64,000 nucleotides of DNA. Origin: Rhyacophila brunnea (lineage: Eukaryota; Arthropoda; Insecta; Trichoptera; Rhyacophilidae). The notes below the pieces were generated by a model. It saw only the letters and a list, made by a program, of their open reading frames with translations. It did no database searches and was not told the DNA's origin. The DNA is taken from assembly GCA_022495005.1 (NCBI GenBank), contig JAGYXB010001600.1:1-64000 (forward strand), read 5' to 3'. A program made the translations under genes and the position numbers. Shown here in pieces: positions 1 through 10,793 of this stretch. How positions within the stretch are numbered: position 1 is the first letter of the stretch; the number at the start of each line of letters is the position of its first letter.

Positions 1-483
1 TTTATGAATCAGTGTAGAGGAACATTGTGCTGAGAAAAAAATGTGCTTTAGTTTATTTGTTATATCTTTAGAATGATCCAACAACATTCGCATTACTCTG
101 CATTTTTATGAAAATCACAAAATTTTAGTAAAACAAAAATCGGTGTGTGTGTTTATGTACGCGCGTTAGAAATTATACTTCTTTGGCGTAACAAAACAAA
201 AACAAAACGTGTGATAACTAGATTCTTTGACAAGCTCTTAATTATCCTGTTAAATTACACACTCAAGAAAAGGGACCGCTTATTGGAACGCCGTTGGTTT
301 ATTTCTATACACTTTAACTTATATCATAAAGTACTAACTGTCACTCTGACGCTTAATCGTTTGTTTACGTAAGGAATTGCAAATGACCGACACCAATAAA
401 TTCGGTGTCTAGGCAACGGAACAATTCTAAACTATAATATAATATAGTGCATAATCGTCACGATTGCAGTATCATACTGTGAC
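1..483. other. AT-rich stretch, nothing recognised
   Basis: A 75-codon open frame lies at 145-372 (+) but has no recognisable domain, a biased composition and no supporting context. I treat it as chance. Confidence 0.5.
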
Positions 484-556
484 GTAAAGGTAGTGCGTTC
501 GGTTGATGACCGAACAATCGGTGGCTCGAATCCAATCGAGTGCGTTTTTTTTCGTG
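484..556 (+). repeat. tRNA-like SINE head (isolated)
   Basis: The segment has a polymerase III layout: an A-box-like stretch (GGTAGTGCGTTCGG) and a B box GGCTCGAATCC at 523-533, closed by a T run. The GTTCGGTTGATGACCGAAC part folds like an anticodon arm but is mismatched to any tRNA I know. It is best read as a SINE head or tRNA pseudogene rather than a working tRNA. No tail shared with the other SINE families was found. Confidence 0.5.
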
Positions 557-1315
557 TGAAAAAATAAATTATGTATTACATGTCACACGCCAAAAATACA
601 CTCTGATCTGATTTCCCAAACGCGCCAAAGAAGTATAACTTCAAAAAAATGGAGTTTGACAATATGTAATAATAACTAATGAAAGTGACTTATTCTGTTA
701 CTGGCCGCATGTTATGTTTGCACGACAATGCACGTTTGGGCTGCATGTGGCCCGCGAACCGCCGATTGCCGACCAAATTTTAGAATGTAGTATTAAACTG
801 CAATCCGGCTGTTTAATTAAAATTTATAACAACAGGTTCACCATTTTAATACCTATAAGGTATGGTTAGTATACATTATTTCACTATCCTGTTAAATGTA
901 TTTATTATGGAGGTACCTACTTGTTTCGTATTTTCTGATTTATAATAAAATCAAACGTCATATGGACATTATGGATGGAAGATAAATAGCTGCATTTTTT
1001 TTCAGAAATACGAACCGCATTGAATGAAGGTCAGAGCTTTGCGAATATTCATTTATACATTTTCAGGTCATAATATACTGAATGGTCAGGTCATGGTGAA
1101 GGACATTTTGTTTTATGAAATCTCACTTGGCATACTGAAGAAACGGGCTAGTAACGGAAAAGGTCGAAGGGATCTTGCAATGTCCGTATAATTTAAAAAT
1201 AATTGAAACTAAATTTTACTTTGATAGAAAAATGAACAAAGACAATATCAATTACTTATATCAACAGCAAATTACGAATGGAAGAGAAGGTTAGGTTCTT
1301 TTTATGTTAGATATC
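557..1315. other. Unassigned, with a probable hAT end remnant
   Basis: At about 700-785 the run CATGTGGCCCGCGAACCGCC, in otherwise AT-rich DNA, resembles the right end of a hAT element of the type ending in GGCCCGCG. No partner end was located. The rest shows nothing I can support. Confidence 0.3.
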
Positions 1316-1670
1316 TTAAGGCTATACTTTAGATGGGTCACGGTCGAAAACAATCGTGACTACGCGACGCGAAGATTGTGCAAACGACGCGTGCAGAACA
1401 AAACATAATTTGTCATAAAAAGTCAACATGCGACCATTTAATGTTATGTTTATTCTTCCATTACTAATAATAATAATATATTCATTGACTTGTTTTCTTT
1501 TTCAAGTAAATGGGTAACGTTTTTTAGTCATATTATTTACACTTTTTAAGAATTAATTCCCCCGTCGCCATTACAAAACAAATTGACGTGTTCACAGCTC
1601 GACTTTTGCTCTCCGATTACCAGCCAGTCCGAAATTTCGTCGCACATATAGTTATGAAGTACCGTCTTAA
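1316..1670 (+). mobile_element. TTAA-flanked MITE, family T, copy 1
   Basis: A 355-bp copy bounded by TTAA on both sides (1316-1319 and 1667-1670). The left end reads TTAAGGCTATACTTTAG; the right end is a degraded inverted form. The interior (CGATCGTGAC-like motif, ATTTAATGTTATGTTTATT, CCCGTCGCCAT, AAATTGACGTG) is shared with copies at 11424, 25143, 29120, 38167, 38957, 48470 and 56381. TTAA target sites are typical of piggyBac and Kolobok transposons; the sequence does not settle which. Non-coding. Confidence 0.8.
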
Positions 1671-2313
1671 GTATATTCTATATAATTTTACATCCTTCAA
1701 AAAAGTATGTGTGAAATGCACTTGGGTCTCTTGCGCGGCTCCTGTTTTTTAAACATTATTTTGAAGTCGATGAGAGATGAACAAAACAAATAATTAAAAT
1801 AGTGTTTCTGTCACTCGCATTTCGCACTGAAAAAATAGTTATTAATTTAAATATGTAGGTTCATTCATATTATATCCATTTTCCATTGTAGTGATAAAGT
1901 GATAATGGGATTAAGTAGCAACTTTACTGAAGTTAGGCAATATTTTTTTTGTTATTTTACATTAAGTTCAGTTATTTTTCGTACATGCTTAGAGCTTATC
2001 CAGATGACGCGTGCGATACGCCGCTAGTGCATGTGGACAGCTCAATGAGGTCGCCTGTACCTTGAGCGCGCGCGAGAATCGACACGCGGCGACAGCATGT
2101 GGACGGCTCAATGAGGTCACACGTGCTTGAAAATAGCGCGACTTTTTACGCGGAAATCAAATTGCGCCATCTGGACGACGTCTTCGATGGGTTTTCCACC
2201 TAGTGAATTATGATTTTATAATAATGAAATTTGGATACCTAATTTAAAATAAAATAAATCCTTTAGAAACAAAAAATATTAAATTCGATTGTCTTACATG
2301 TCTATTCTGTATT
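1671..2313. other. Unassigned, with a short direct repeat in a CpG-rich island
   Basis: GCATGTGGACAGCTCAATGA at about 2029 recurs at about 2095 with one change, a 26-bp direct repeat spaced 66 bp apart in a locally CpG-rich patch (2005-2175). The flanks TCCAGATGACGC and GCGCCATCTGGA are inverted with respect to each other, so this may be a small TIR element. Nothing coding. Confidence 0.35.
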
Positions 2314-2493
2314 TATCGACCGCTAAAGTGATAAAGTGATAAATATTATCAAACTTAGGGTAGGTTTGTATCATTGAATTAGCACTTATTGCAACAATTA
2401 CAATACGTTGGTTGTAATTGTTGCAATAAGTACTAATACTTTTATACAAACCTACCGTAAGTTTGATAATATATATCACTTTAGCGGTCGATA
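2314..2493. mobile_element. Foldback MITE with TA target duplication
   Basis: Two nearly identical inverted arms of about 85-90 bp meet around 2407-2414. The left end is TATCGACCGCTAAAGTGA and the right end TCACTTTAGCGGTCGATA, so the element is 2316-2491 flanked by TA. The whole unit can form one long hairpin. TA flanks fit Tc1/mariner-type mobilisation. The open frame on the minus strand here (2294-2587) is a by-product of the palindrome. Confidence 0.8.
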
Positions 2494-2933
2494 AGTATAT
2501 AATAGACCCAATGGTATGATAAAATAAATGTATTACATTTTGTTCTAATCCAAAATTGATTAAAGCGATACCAAAAAATCGTAACAATGATTACAATATT
2601 ACAGTTTTCAATTTATAGACACCGATTGGTGATAATGTGGGAAACCATATTATTATTTATATTCTCTAATTGAAAATTTATTTAAAATAAACAAATTTGC
2701 GGAGTCTGTAAGTAAAAAATGGCGAGAATCTGATTGTGGTTACATGGTTGACATGATTCTGTCTAGCCAGTGCAAATTTGATTTATTTCGCTTTTCTTGA
2801 ATTATATTGCAAAGAAAAACTTAATGGTAGGCGTCAATGAATTTTTAAACGTGACAACGAGGCTAAGAATACAATGAATGTCGCACGTTATATAAAACTA
2901 ATGTTGTCGTAGAACATTCTGATGTAGGTATCT
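2494..2933. other. Unassigned AT-rich stretch
   Basis: No open frame, repeat copy or RNA-like element recognised. Confidence 0.5.
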
Positions 2934-2941
2934 ATCTATAC

Positions 2942-3799
2942 CAGTGGCGAAGGGTGACTTTTTGAAAGAGGTAGGCTGTGGGAATAACCATGATTGTCAG
3001 GTATATTTACGGGAAATAAGAAGATAACCCAATATTACTACTGATGAATAGGTAGGCTAAATCGATGAAATTTTAAAAGCTTAATTGGTTTGTTATAATT
3101 AGTTTATAAAAATAAGCAATTGGTTTGAATTACTTATGTATTTTCCTAAACATTTATAAACGTAACATACGATCAAAATATATTACCTATCATCTTTGAA
3201 AATATCCATTGTTGTGTTAACCCGAAAAACTAGACATTTTAAAATACTTCTATATTTAAAACACAGACGTATGTAGGTACAATATCAGAAATATAAATTA
3301 TCTAATGAGTGAACTAATAAATAAATAAAAATAATGAGATAAATTATTTTATATTTTTAACAACAATCAACAGATGTGATTGAATCCCATAGAATTTATT
3401 TTTTTAAATTATCTTATTAATTATTTTGAATAAATGTGCTCTAGCGATGCAAGCGCTAACGAAACAACTTGTAGATTTGTATGCGGGACGCCAGATTTTG
3501 AAATCATGAGAAAAAACTTCATATTGAAAAACCCGACGATTCACGCCAAAATAATCCTATTATGTGAAGCGAAACGCGGTGTTTTATTTTTTTAACTTTC
3601 GAGAGATGCCATAGATGTGGTGCTTATTGAAATATGGGAAAAGATCGTAAAATTGTGACAATTATACGATAGATGTCTTTGGGCATATTGAATATATTTT
3701 TATTTGTGATTATATAAATACATCAACATGAAAATAAAAAATATTTTTCTTAAGAAGGTAGGCTTTAAATAATCGCCTAGTATGGAGTCTTCGCCACTG
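2942..3799 (+). mobile_element. hAT-type MITE, family H1, copy 1 (perfect 8-bp TSD)
   Basis: The element opens with CAGTGGCGAAGGGTGACTTT and closes with GGAGTCTTCGCCACTG, giving an 11-bp terminal inverted repeat CAGTGGCGAAG. It is flanked by a perfect 8-bp duplication ATCTATAC (2934-2941 and 3800-3807), the hallmark of hAT transposition. Its 858 bp carry no transposase. Other copies are at 8212, 14574, 25911 and 37092. It must have been moved by a transposase encoded elsewhere. Confidence 0.92.
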
Positions 3800-3807
3800 A
3801 TCTATAC

Positions 3808-4107
3808 AAGATCGATCAATTGACAAAGCAAATCCGTTACATGTGTTGTCATGCTACCATTGTTAAGTGCATTTTCGCTATGTACGGTGACATTACGCAC
3901 AAATCATTTGCAAGGTCAGAAAATTCTCGCCCTTTGGTCTGCGACTCGTGAATAAATTATTCATTATTCAAGTCTTGGGTTCACGAAGCAAATAATGCGG
4001 CATTGTTACGCCTTATTTGCACTTCTTTATAATTCCAAACACTTGCCAGAGCCGTAAAATTATTTTATAGACTCGTCGCTGAAAGCCAGTAAATCATGTG
4101 TTAGAAC
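3808..4107. other. Unassigned
   Basis: AT-rich DNA without recognisable feature. Confidence 0.5.
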
Positions 4108-4274
4108 AGAGGCTCTCAACCGTTTTACAATAGCGACACACGCACATCACATATATAACATTCACCACTGCGACTTTATTTACGTGAAATATGAATACAG
4201 AATTTGATTCGACGTTTTTCAGATGAATTGGATAAATAAAAGTTTGATCTAGACACGCGTTCCTCTGCGTGCAC
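4108..4274 (+). mobile_element. hAT left-end remnant
   Basis: CAGAGGCTCTCAACCG followed by GCGACACACGC resembles the left end of Charlie/SPIN-like hAT elements (CAGYGGTTCTCAACC then a ...GCGACCC-type stretch). The remainder is lost or masked by the R6 element that begins at 4275. No target duplication could be paired. Confidence 0.4.
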
Positions 4275-4935
4275 TCTGAGGTGGGAACAATGGTCGATTT
4301 AAGTATACTTACTTACTACCAGTATAAAAAATACTTAGTATCAAAACTTATTCCAAAATACTTACAAGTATTTGGAATACTATATAAAGCATTTGGCGTG
4401 CGTATGCGACATAATTCTCATACTAAACTGGAACGAAAACTTAACTCCATATTAGTATTTGAAATATCGGCTTCAATATCGCTAAAAATACAGCTGGGGT
4501 TTCCGAAATGTCCCATTTATTATAAAATTTTAAATTTATGAGTTGTTTTTCTGTTCGGTTATAATATTCTTGTTAACATAATGAAAAACAGTGATTTTTT
4601 TATTGTAAACTGTGTCACCTCAGTCACTTAACCACATTTCCGAGGGAATAATATTATGCTGCTACAGAAAGTTTATGACCTATTTTCATACATAAGATGA
4701 TGTCATTTGCATGCATAGACTAATAAATTAAAATATAATTGTATTCGAGTGCTATCTCGCTCGCGCGCGTTTAATGTCAATAGTATTGAAAGTCTACCAA
4801 ATAGCCTGCGAAACTCGCAATGATATCATCACAAGTTTTTTGAACAAGTTTATTGGGCCACAAGTACTGAGTATGGGTAGTTTCATTCGATACTTGAGTA
4901 CACAAACTGGTGACAGTATTTCCAACTCACCTCTA
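4275..4935 (+). mobile_element. hAT-like repeat R6, copy 1
   Basis: A 661-bp repeat shared with 23885-24497 and 26805-27463. Landmarks are ACTTACTACCAGTATAAAAA near the left, TTTGGCGTGCGTATGCGAC in the middle, and GTACACAAACTGGTGACAGT near the right. The ends are roughly inverted (GAGGTGGGAA left, CAACTCACCTCTA right). Imperfect 8-bp flanks GCGTGCAC and GCTTGCAC (7 of 8) suggest hAT. The 90-codon frame at 4269-4541 covers its left half and is not conserved as a protein in the other copies. Confidence 0.65.
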
Positions 4936-6690
4936 GCTTGCACTATCTGATGAATTATTGCAAGTGCGTTTTTCGACGAAATTGGATGTAGGTGTGCGCC
5001 CTCTACCTGCACATCACTTCACTACATCACCGCTGATATTTGATCAATTTTATCTCGTCCGTTATTTTCGACATCTATACCCGCAACACAATCGCAAATT
5101 GGTTACCGTACAATTTAAATATTGTTTTAATATATCGATACAAAACGGAAGCAACTCAAAAAAAATGATGTTTGATTTCTTTTGCAGAAATTCTCATTTT
5201 ACAAACCTTGATTTTTAGGAAAATGAATGTCTATTTTATATTTAGTTTAGTGGAATTCAGCAATACACAGTGAAAACTTACCGTTTAAATAAGGAATTAA
5301 TACAGAAAATTCAGTATAAGATAACTTATTTAATGATTAATCTCAGAAAGGGTTATATAAAGAGAAGACCCCCACCCTTCTACATCGAATGGCATTATTA
5401 ATTTAAAACCTTGAAATTTCGAGTTGTTTTCTTATTGAAATGGGATTTCGACATCGACTGCTTAATCTGCAAACCAGCTAACTGCACTTTTGACCAAAAA
5501 TGAGACTTTGACGGCATTCTGTTTTAAAGCATGTTATCTATGCTCGCACAAAATTTCAAACTCCTAAACCTATAAACAAATGCGTTATTGTTCCTTACAC
5601 AAAACAGCCAACTGCAGGTGCCAAATCTCCAATATAGTAAACGAAATAACTCTGCTCTTTATATAAATTTTATATATATGGAAGCTAAAATAGTGTATTA
5701 ATTCATAGTGCAGTTTATTTGTAAAAAAGTGTATTTTTGAAATTGTTAAATTCCGCTCGATAGTTAAATTATTATTAAGTTTTTATCCTTCCTGAACAAC
5801 TTGCCGAAATGGAGTTACCCGGTTTGCAGAATAATCAGTCGATATGCAAGTTAGGTATTACGAGTACATTGTAAGTTTTTGGGGGTTCTGAATTCAAAAA
5901 ATGTTGTAAAACATGGCGACCAAAATGGCAGCAGTGTAATATTTATATTCTTTGTATGAAAAACCTGCAATGTCGCAGTTGAGAATGACTGCGCTAGAAC
6001 AATGTAGTTTTATTAAACATATCCGTCGTTGTCGACTCAGCTACTCATTTTTTATAGCTTTTCAGCTGAAAATAATAATAATGCATTAACGACTTGACAC
6101 GTGATTCATAATTAATATTTTATAATAAAATAATATCCTCTCTCTCTCTGTATAGTAACCGTTCAAACAAAGGTTTATTTTAAATTAAGTATTGTTGGCA
6201 GGTTTATAAAATATATTCTCAGGTTTTATTATCAGTATGCACTAAACATTAAACAGTTTTATCAACAATTAACTGTCCCGCTCGTTATGTTCACCTCGAA
6301 AAGACGGAATCATTCGCAATTATCAAGGATTCGAAACTATTCGATTTTAGAAAATTAATATGTTTTAACCATGTACTTATTTTTAATTTAACTATGTATG
6401 TTTATTTAATGAATGATACATAAGATGATTTACGAGAGTAGCGTAATGCCAAACCCTGTTTATCTATATGCCAGACAGCGGAGTTGTCACATCTGTATCG
6501 ATGTACTTTTTGGCGAGTATAATTCAATGCCGCCCATACATAGTGTAATGCCAAAACCTACTTATTCGTCATCAGAGCGTCGCTATCTCTTGTCAACTAG
6601 ATTTTAAGGCAATTTTAACGAGTAGTTATTACATGAACTTGCGTTACAACGTTGACTTCCGGTTTAAATATAAGTATTACATCAAGTATT
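4936..6690. other. Long stretch without supported gene
   Basis: Open frames at 4958-5218 and 6413-6607 have no recognisable domain. At about 5380-5410 the run CTACATCGAATGGCATTATT also occurs at 44550 beside a hAT transposase fragment, so a hAT scrap may be present. A short CT microsatellite lies at about 6137-6150. At 6425-6470 and 6529-6560, GTAATGCCAAACCCTGTTTA recurs in diverged form. Confidence 0.4.
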
Positions 6691-6694
6691 ATTT

Positions 6695-7049
6695 TTGGTG
6701 ACTTGCCTCGAAAATGACAATGAAAACAATTCTGAAATTTGGAAATTAAACACCAAAACTGCCAGAGATGAAATTATGAAAAACAAAGACAATTATCTTA
6801 ACATGATAACCAAAACGTGGAATGAACTCCAAGACAGATTTCATTGTATGAAAAAAAGTCGCGTTCGCTCTTTTAAGTGGTTCCTACTACTGTGATCAAA
6901 CATTCTCAATTATGAAATATAATATAAACCCGTATCGAAATCGTTTAACTGAAGAAAATTCGGAAATGTGCAGAAAATTGAAAACTTTAAACTATGAACC
7001 AAATTATAAGGTGTTAGCTTCCAAAATTGAGCCTCAAGAGAGTCACTAA
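6695..7049 (+). pseudogene. hAT transposase, C-terminal fragment (frameshifted)
   Basis: The frame 6867-7049 reads ALLSGSYYCDQTFSIMK, then YRNRLTEENSEMCRKL, ending QESH and stop. This is the signature of the hAT C-terminal dimerisation region, where C-[ED]-x-[TS]-FS-x-M-K and RxRL[TS][DE]E recur in SCAND3/ZBED/FAM200-like proteins. The preceding 57 or so codons (6695-6866), possibly the region just upstream, are in another frame, so at least one frameshift separates them. The catalytic centre is absent. Family assignment is from motif memory. No TIR could be paired, and repeat R1 starts 13 bp after the stop codon. Confidence 0.75.
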
Positions 7050-7061
7050 TGTTTAAATATT

Positions 7062-7487
7062 GTAATTGTACGTTTTTCTTAGCTCGTATTCTTATTTTTC
7101 CGGTGGTTCTTTGTCCGGTACAAATCTTGCAATCAATATTTAACAAACTTCCCGACTAGCTAGACATTTGAAACTTTTAGAATATTTCAGAACACGATGG
7201 CAATGTATTTTTTTAATACTTTTAGCCATCTTTAAGTAGAATTGAATTCATTTTCAGTTAATTCTGTTTTGTACGAAAAGTTATTTCGACACCATTATTG
7301 GTTGCCAGGGGTCTGGGGCCCTAGCAACTAAATTATTAATATATACGTGCGTTACTATGGAAACCAATATGACATGTCAAGTACAAATATTTTTGATCGT
7401 TTAGGCTAGTCAAGTCAAGTTTATATGGTTCAACAGATTTTAAAAACGTTGCATATAAAAAGTTCTTTTTATCTTGTAATTATTTAT
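7062..7487 (+). repeat. Dispersed repeat R1, copy 1
   Basis: Begins near GTTTTTCTTAGCTCGTATTC and ends at TATCTTGTAATTATT. Internal landmarks are TTTGTCCGGTACAAATCTTG, GACTAGCTAGACATTTGAAA, TAAATTATTAATATATACGT and GCGTTACTATGGAAA. Five other copies are in this window (10308, 13236, 22950, 49225, 57015). No clear terminal inverted repeat or coding capacity; class not assigned. Confidence 0.8.
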
Positions 7488-7554
7488 GATGTTTTTATGT
7501 AGCGCGTATTATTGTAGTCAAATAAAATTGTCTTAAAATAGATTTACTAGTTTT

Positions 7555-7636
7555 ATTTCAGTGGCACGCTGAGTGTCCAGTACTTTGAATTACCTGTTTT
7601 GTGGCACGCCAATGCATTTGAGTTGCTGACCGCATA
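7555..7636 (+). mobile_element. hAT right-end remnant (GTGGCACGC type)
   Basis: GTGGCACGC occurs twice (about 7561 and 7601) and is followed by TTGAGTTGCTGACC. This resembles the ends of the hAT element at 20835-21512, whose termini carry GGCACGCGT. Only the end survives. Confidence 0.35.
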
Positions 7637-7690
7637 CATTTTCGAATCTTGTCAATTGTTCGTTAAATAAAAGAAATAGTTTATTAAAAT
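7637..7690 (+). repeat. SINE A, 5'-truncated tail
   Basis: CGAATCTTGTCAATTGTTCG followed by AATAAAAGAAATAGTTTATT matches the tail of the full SINE at 22402-22602. The tRNA-related head is missing. Confidence 0.65.
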
Positions 7691-8211
7691 GGTAATAATT
7701 GTATAAATAAGCGTTAAATTAAACTACGTATATCTTCCATACGGAGCTTCGCAGTATTTATCAGAAATGTGCGTGTTACAAAAGAATTTCTGTTTTAAAA
7801 AATCGCACAGCAATTTACTGCAAGAAAGAATGCGCGAAGTATAATTTAATAATTTTCACGTCTAGCTTTTCCGTTTTGATTCACACTTACGCCGTTTAAA
7901 TCGCTGGAAAAAAGTTTAAAATAATAAGAGGTAGGAATGCGTAAACATAGAGCCTTCCTTAATGAAGACAGCATTGCTTATCAATCGTCATAATTAATTT
8001 AATAACACTAGAAGCCTCTATTATTTATATTCATTTTGCATCGGCTTTAAGTGTGAAAATTACCTGAGCTACTGTATTTTACTGTATGTAGCAATACACT
8101 GTTTTCAGATATTTATAAAGGTGTAGCAAATACCATACGATGAGGTAAGTGAATAGGTACTGCATTTACTTGTATTGTTAAATAAACTCTTATGCACATT
8201 TACAATCTTAA
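7691..8211. other. Unassigned
   Basis: No recognisable gene or repeat copy. Confidence 0.5.
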
Positions 8212-8975
8212 CAGTGGCGAAGACTCCATACTAGGCGATTATTTAAAGCCTAGGTAGGTACCTACCAATGGCCCCCATATCCTGAAGCGGGCCCCATACC
8301 TACCGCTAAAGATAAAGACAGTATAATGCTTTCCAAACATTAGCGTTTTCCAAATGGTGTACGCGGTAAAATTAATGTGTATATTCAGTGTTTTATCGTA
8401 TGTTTTAATCAATTTTTAATACATCCATTTGAATTATGGAGTTGTCGAGTACTGATACTTACACAATTAAAAATTGTATCGTACAACCACATAATTTTAA
8501 TTAATAATATTATTGAAGGAAAATAGCGACAAGGAAGCAGGCGACTTATTTTATTAGTGAAGCAAATTTGTGATGTGTGTTTATCTCACTTATCTGGTCG
8601 ACTCGCCACGCCAGGCCCCTCCTGAGCCCGGGCCCTAGGTTAGGGCCCTATCACCCCCCCCCCCCTTGTGGGGGCCATGTACCTACTTATATTGTATAAA
8701 TAGAATCTCTTGATCGAATAAAATTATTTAATTTTTTAATTTCCCAACGACATCTGTTGTATAAATTTAATAGTCGTCAGAGAGTAGGGATGTGTTATAA
8801 ATAAATACAGATTACAGCACGTCTGTTAGAGTCGCACCTGTCTTTAACAAATTTCTCTAATTATTTCCCGTGAATAATTGTGATATTTTTTCTGTATTGA
8901 TGATTTATGTCACGTGACCTCAAGATGTCTGGGGCAGTTTATACAAAACGATAGGCGCTAATTGGTAAGGTACTT
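8212..8975 (-). mobile_element. hAT-type MITE, family H1, copy 2 (interrupted, one end lost)
   Basis: CAGTGGCGAAGACTCCATAC at 8212 is the right end of the H1 element in inverted orientation. The body resumes after a nested insertion (8266-8678) with sequence alignable to the copy at 37092-37726 (AACGACATCTGTTGT, TTATGTCACGTGACCTCA). The opposite terminus was not found, so the copy is truncated around 8975. Confidence 0.7.
8266..8678 (-). mobile_element. GC-ended hAT MITE, family G, copy 1 (nested)
   Basis: A 413-bp element with GC-rich ends (CAATGGCCCCCATAT left, TGTGGGGGCCAT right) flanked by the perfect 8-bp duplication GTACCTAC (8258-8265 and 8679-8686). It lies inside an H1 MITE. The same element occurs inverted at 59375-59761, with GTGTTTATCTCACTTATCTG and CCATTTGAATTATGGAG in common. 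No coding capacity. Confidence 0.85.
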
Positions 8976-10100
8976 ATTATTAAAATAATTTATAATATGA
9001 ACCCGAAGATGCCGAAAGGCGAAACCCGGGTCGCAATAAACTACTCAAATAGTATAGTACAAAACTTAAATCCATTAGAATTTAAATTCCATCAAGTACC
9101 TACGGTCGATATTATTAATAAGATAGTATATACCTAAAGTTGTTTTATATAGATTTCTCAAGGTACTAAACACGTTTGTGTAGTTAGCTATCCTAAATAG
9201 TAAATTATATCAAGTATGTATCGCGGGTAGGACAGATACCTACTTATTAATATGTGTTTTATGTAAAAAATATCAATAATGACATTTGTGAATAATACTA
9301 AGTTTAAAAATCTTTGTATACATAAGGTGAAATAATATATGTATGTAGGTGAAGGGCAATTAAAGTCAGATGATAGTAACTATTGTTACTTAGAGATCAT
9401 GTTAATTGAGCGGGGGAACCTTGCTTTGAGCGTCGTAGATTTCCTTTTTCATGGTAGTCGATTAAAAATAATTTATCACCAGAGCATGCCGTTTTCTTTA
9501 ATATACTTTACGCACGTAGTAGGACGTAAGTGAGTAACTTTTTGCGAAGATTTTTTCTGTATCTGCAAACCATCTTTCATTATTACGGATGTTTGTATAA
9601 TGATTACTGAGGTTGAAGTAACTAGTGGTAAACAACAGTTCGTGACCAAATTAACAATTATGTTTCTAATAAAATTTCACAGTAATAAAGCGCTCACTGT
9701 GAAAATAACTGAGGTAAGTGGTACGATGCAATAATTTTCTTGAATTTGGACAAGAATACTTTCCGATGTATAAACATTTTACTTTGCAGCGTCCGTGCCA
9801 GTGGCGAAACAAGGATAGCCGCTCTAGTCGCATCGCAAACTGGAACCTCGTTGAATGTCAATTTTATTATTTTAAGAATCAGGTGTTCAGGACCACTAGT
9901 TGAAAAAAATACTGTTTCATTAGCTACGACTGAACGCGGGTTTAGCCAATTAAAAATAATTAAAAACTAACTCAGATCATCAATTATTGTTATTAGGTTT
10001 ATGTAATTATATGAGTTTTATCAATAGAATACACAAACGGTAAAAATATTTAAACATCTGAAAATTATTAAACTAAGTTTAGATAGGTTGATAGATAGAT
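8976..10100. other. Unassigned, with one shared segment
   Basis: At about 9065-9115, AATTCCATCAAGTACCTACG with the following GGTCGATA recurs at 40605-40655. At 9000, GAAGATGCCGAAAGGCGAAA with CCCGGGT can fold into a small hairpin. The overlapping frames at 9718-9903 and 9740-9970 have no recognisable domain. Confidence 0.4.
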
Positions 10101-10134
10101 GCCCACGATGGCCGGGCGGCTATGCGCTAGGCTT
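10101..10134 (+). repeat. SINE B, head fragment
   Basis: GCCCACGATGGCCGGGCGGC followed by TATGCGCTAGGCTT matches the A-box end of SINE B at 48128. The rest is missing. Confidence 0.5.
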
Positions 10135-10307
10135 GTATATTTTGTACAAACAACTCCATTAAAAAACCGAGTTTTGTAATACGCAATGGACTTTACTTTT
10201 ACAACCCCAGGCGCTAAAATACCTAGTTACGTCCATTGTCCCTAATATAATGACGAATTCAATTATTAATATTTATAATTTGAAAAAAGAACAAAATAAT
10301 GTCATTT

Positions 10308-10793
10308 TACAACGTTTTTATTAGCTCGTATTCTTGTTTGTCCGGTGGTTGTTTGTCCAGTACAAATCTTGCTATCGATTTTTAACTAACTTCCTGACTA
10401 GCTAGACATTTGAAACTTTTTGAATATATCAGAACACGATGCCAATGCATTCTTTAAATACTTTTAGCAATCTTTAAGTAGAATTAAATTCATTTTCAGT
10501 TAATTCTATCTTGTAAGGAAAGTTATTTCAGAAAAATCCGTAAAAAGTAAGACTATTATTAGTTGCTACGGGGGTGGTCCTAGCAACTAAATTATTAATA
10601 TATACATGCGTTACTATGGAAATCAATATGAAATGTCAAAATGACATTTCAGTATTCTATAATATTTATTCAGTATTTCTATCAAGTACTAAAAAAAGTA
10701 TTTATTAATACATAGAATTGTCAAGTTTATATGATTCAATAGAAAATTTAAAAACGTGGTATATAAAAAGTTAATTTTATCTCGTAATTATTT
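10308..10793 (+). repeat. Dispersed repeat R1, copy 2 (near full length)
   Basis: Runs from ACAACGTTTTTATTAGCTCG to ATCTCGTAATTATT with all R1 landmarks, including TTGTCCGGTGGTTGTTTGTC and CCTAGCAACTAAATTATTAA. It is about 485 bp and one of the best copies for a consensus. Confidence 0.82.
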
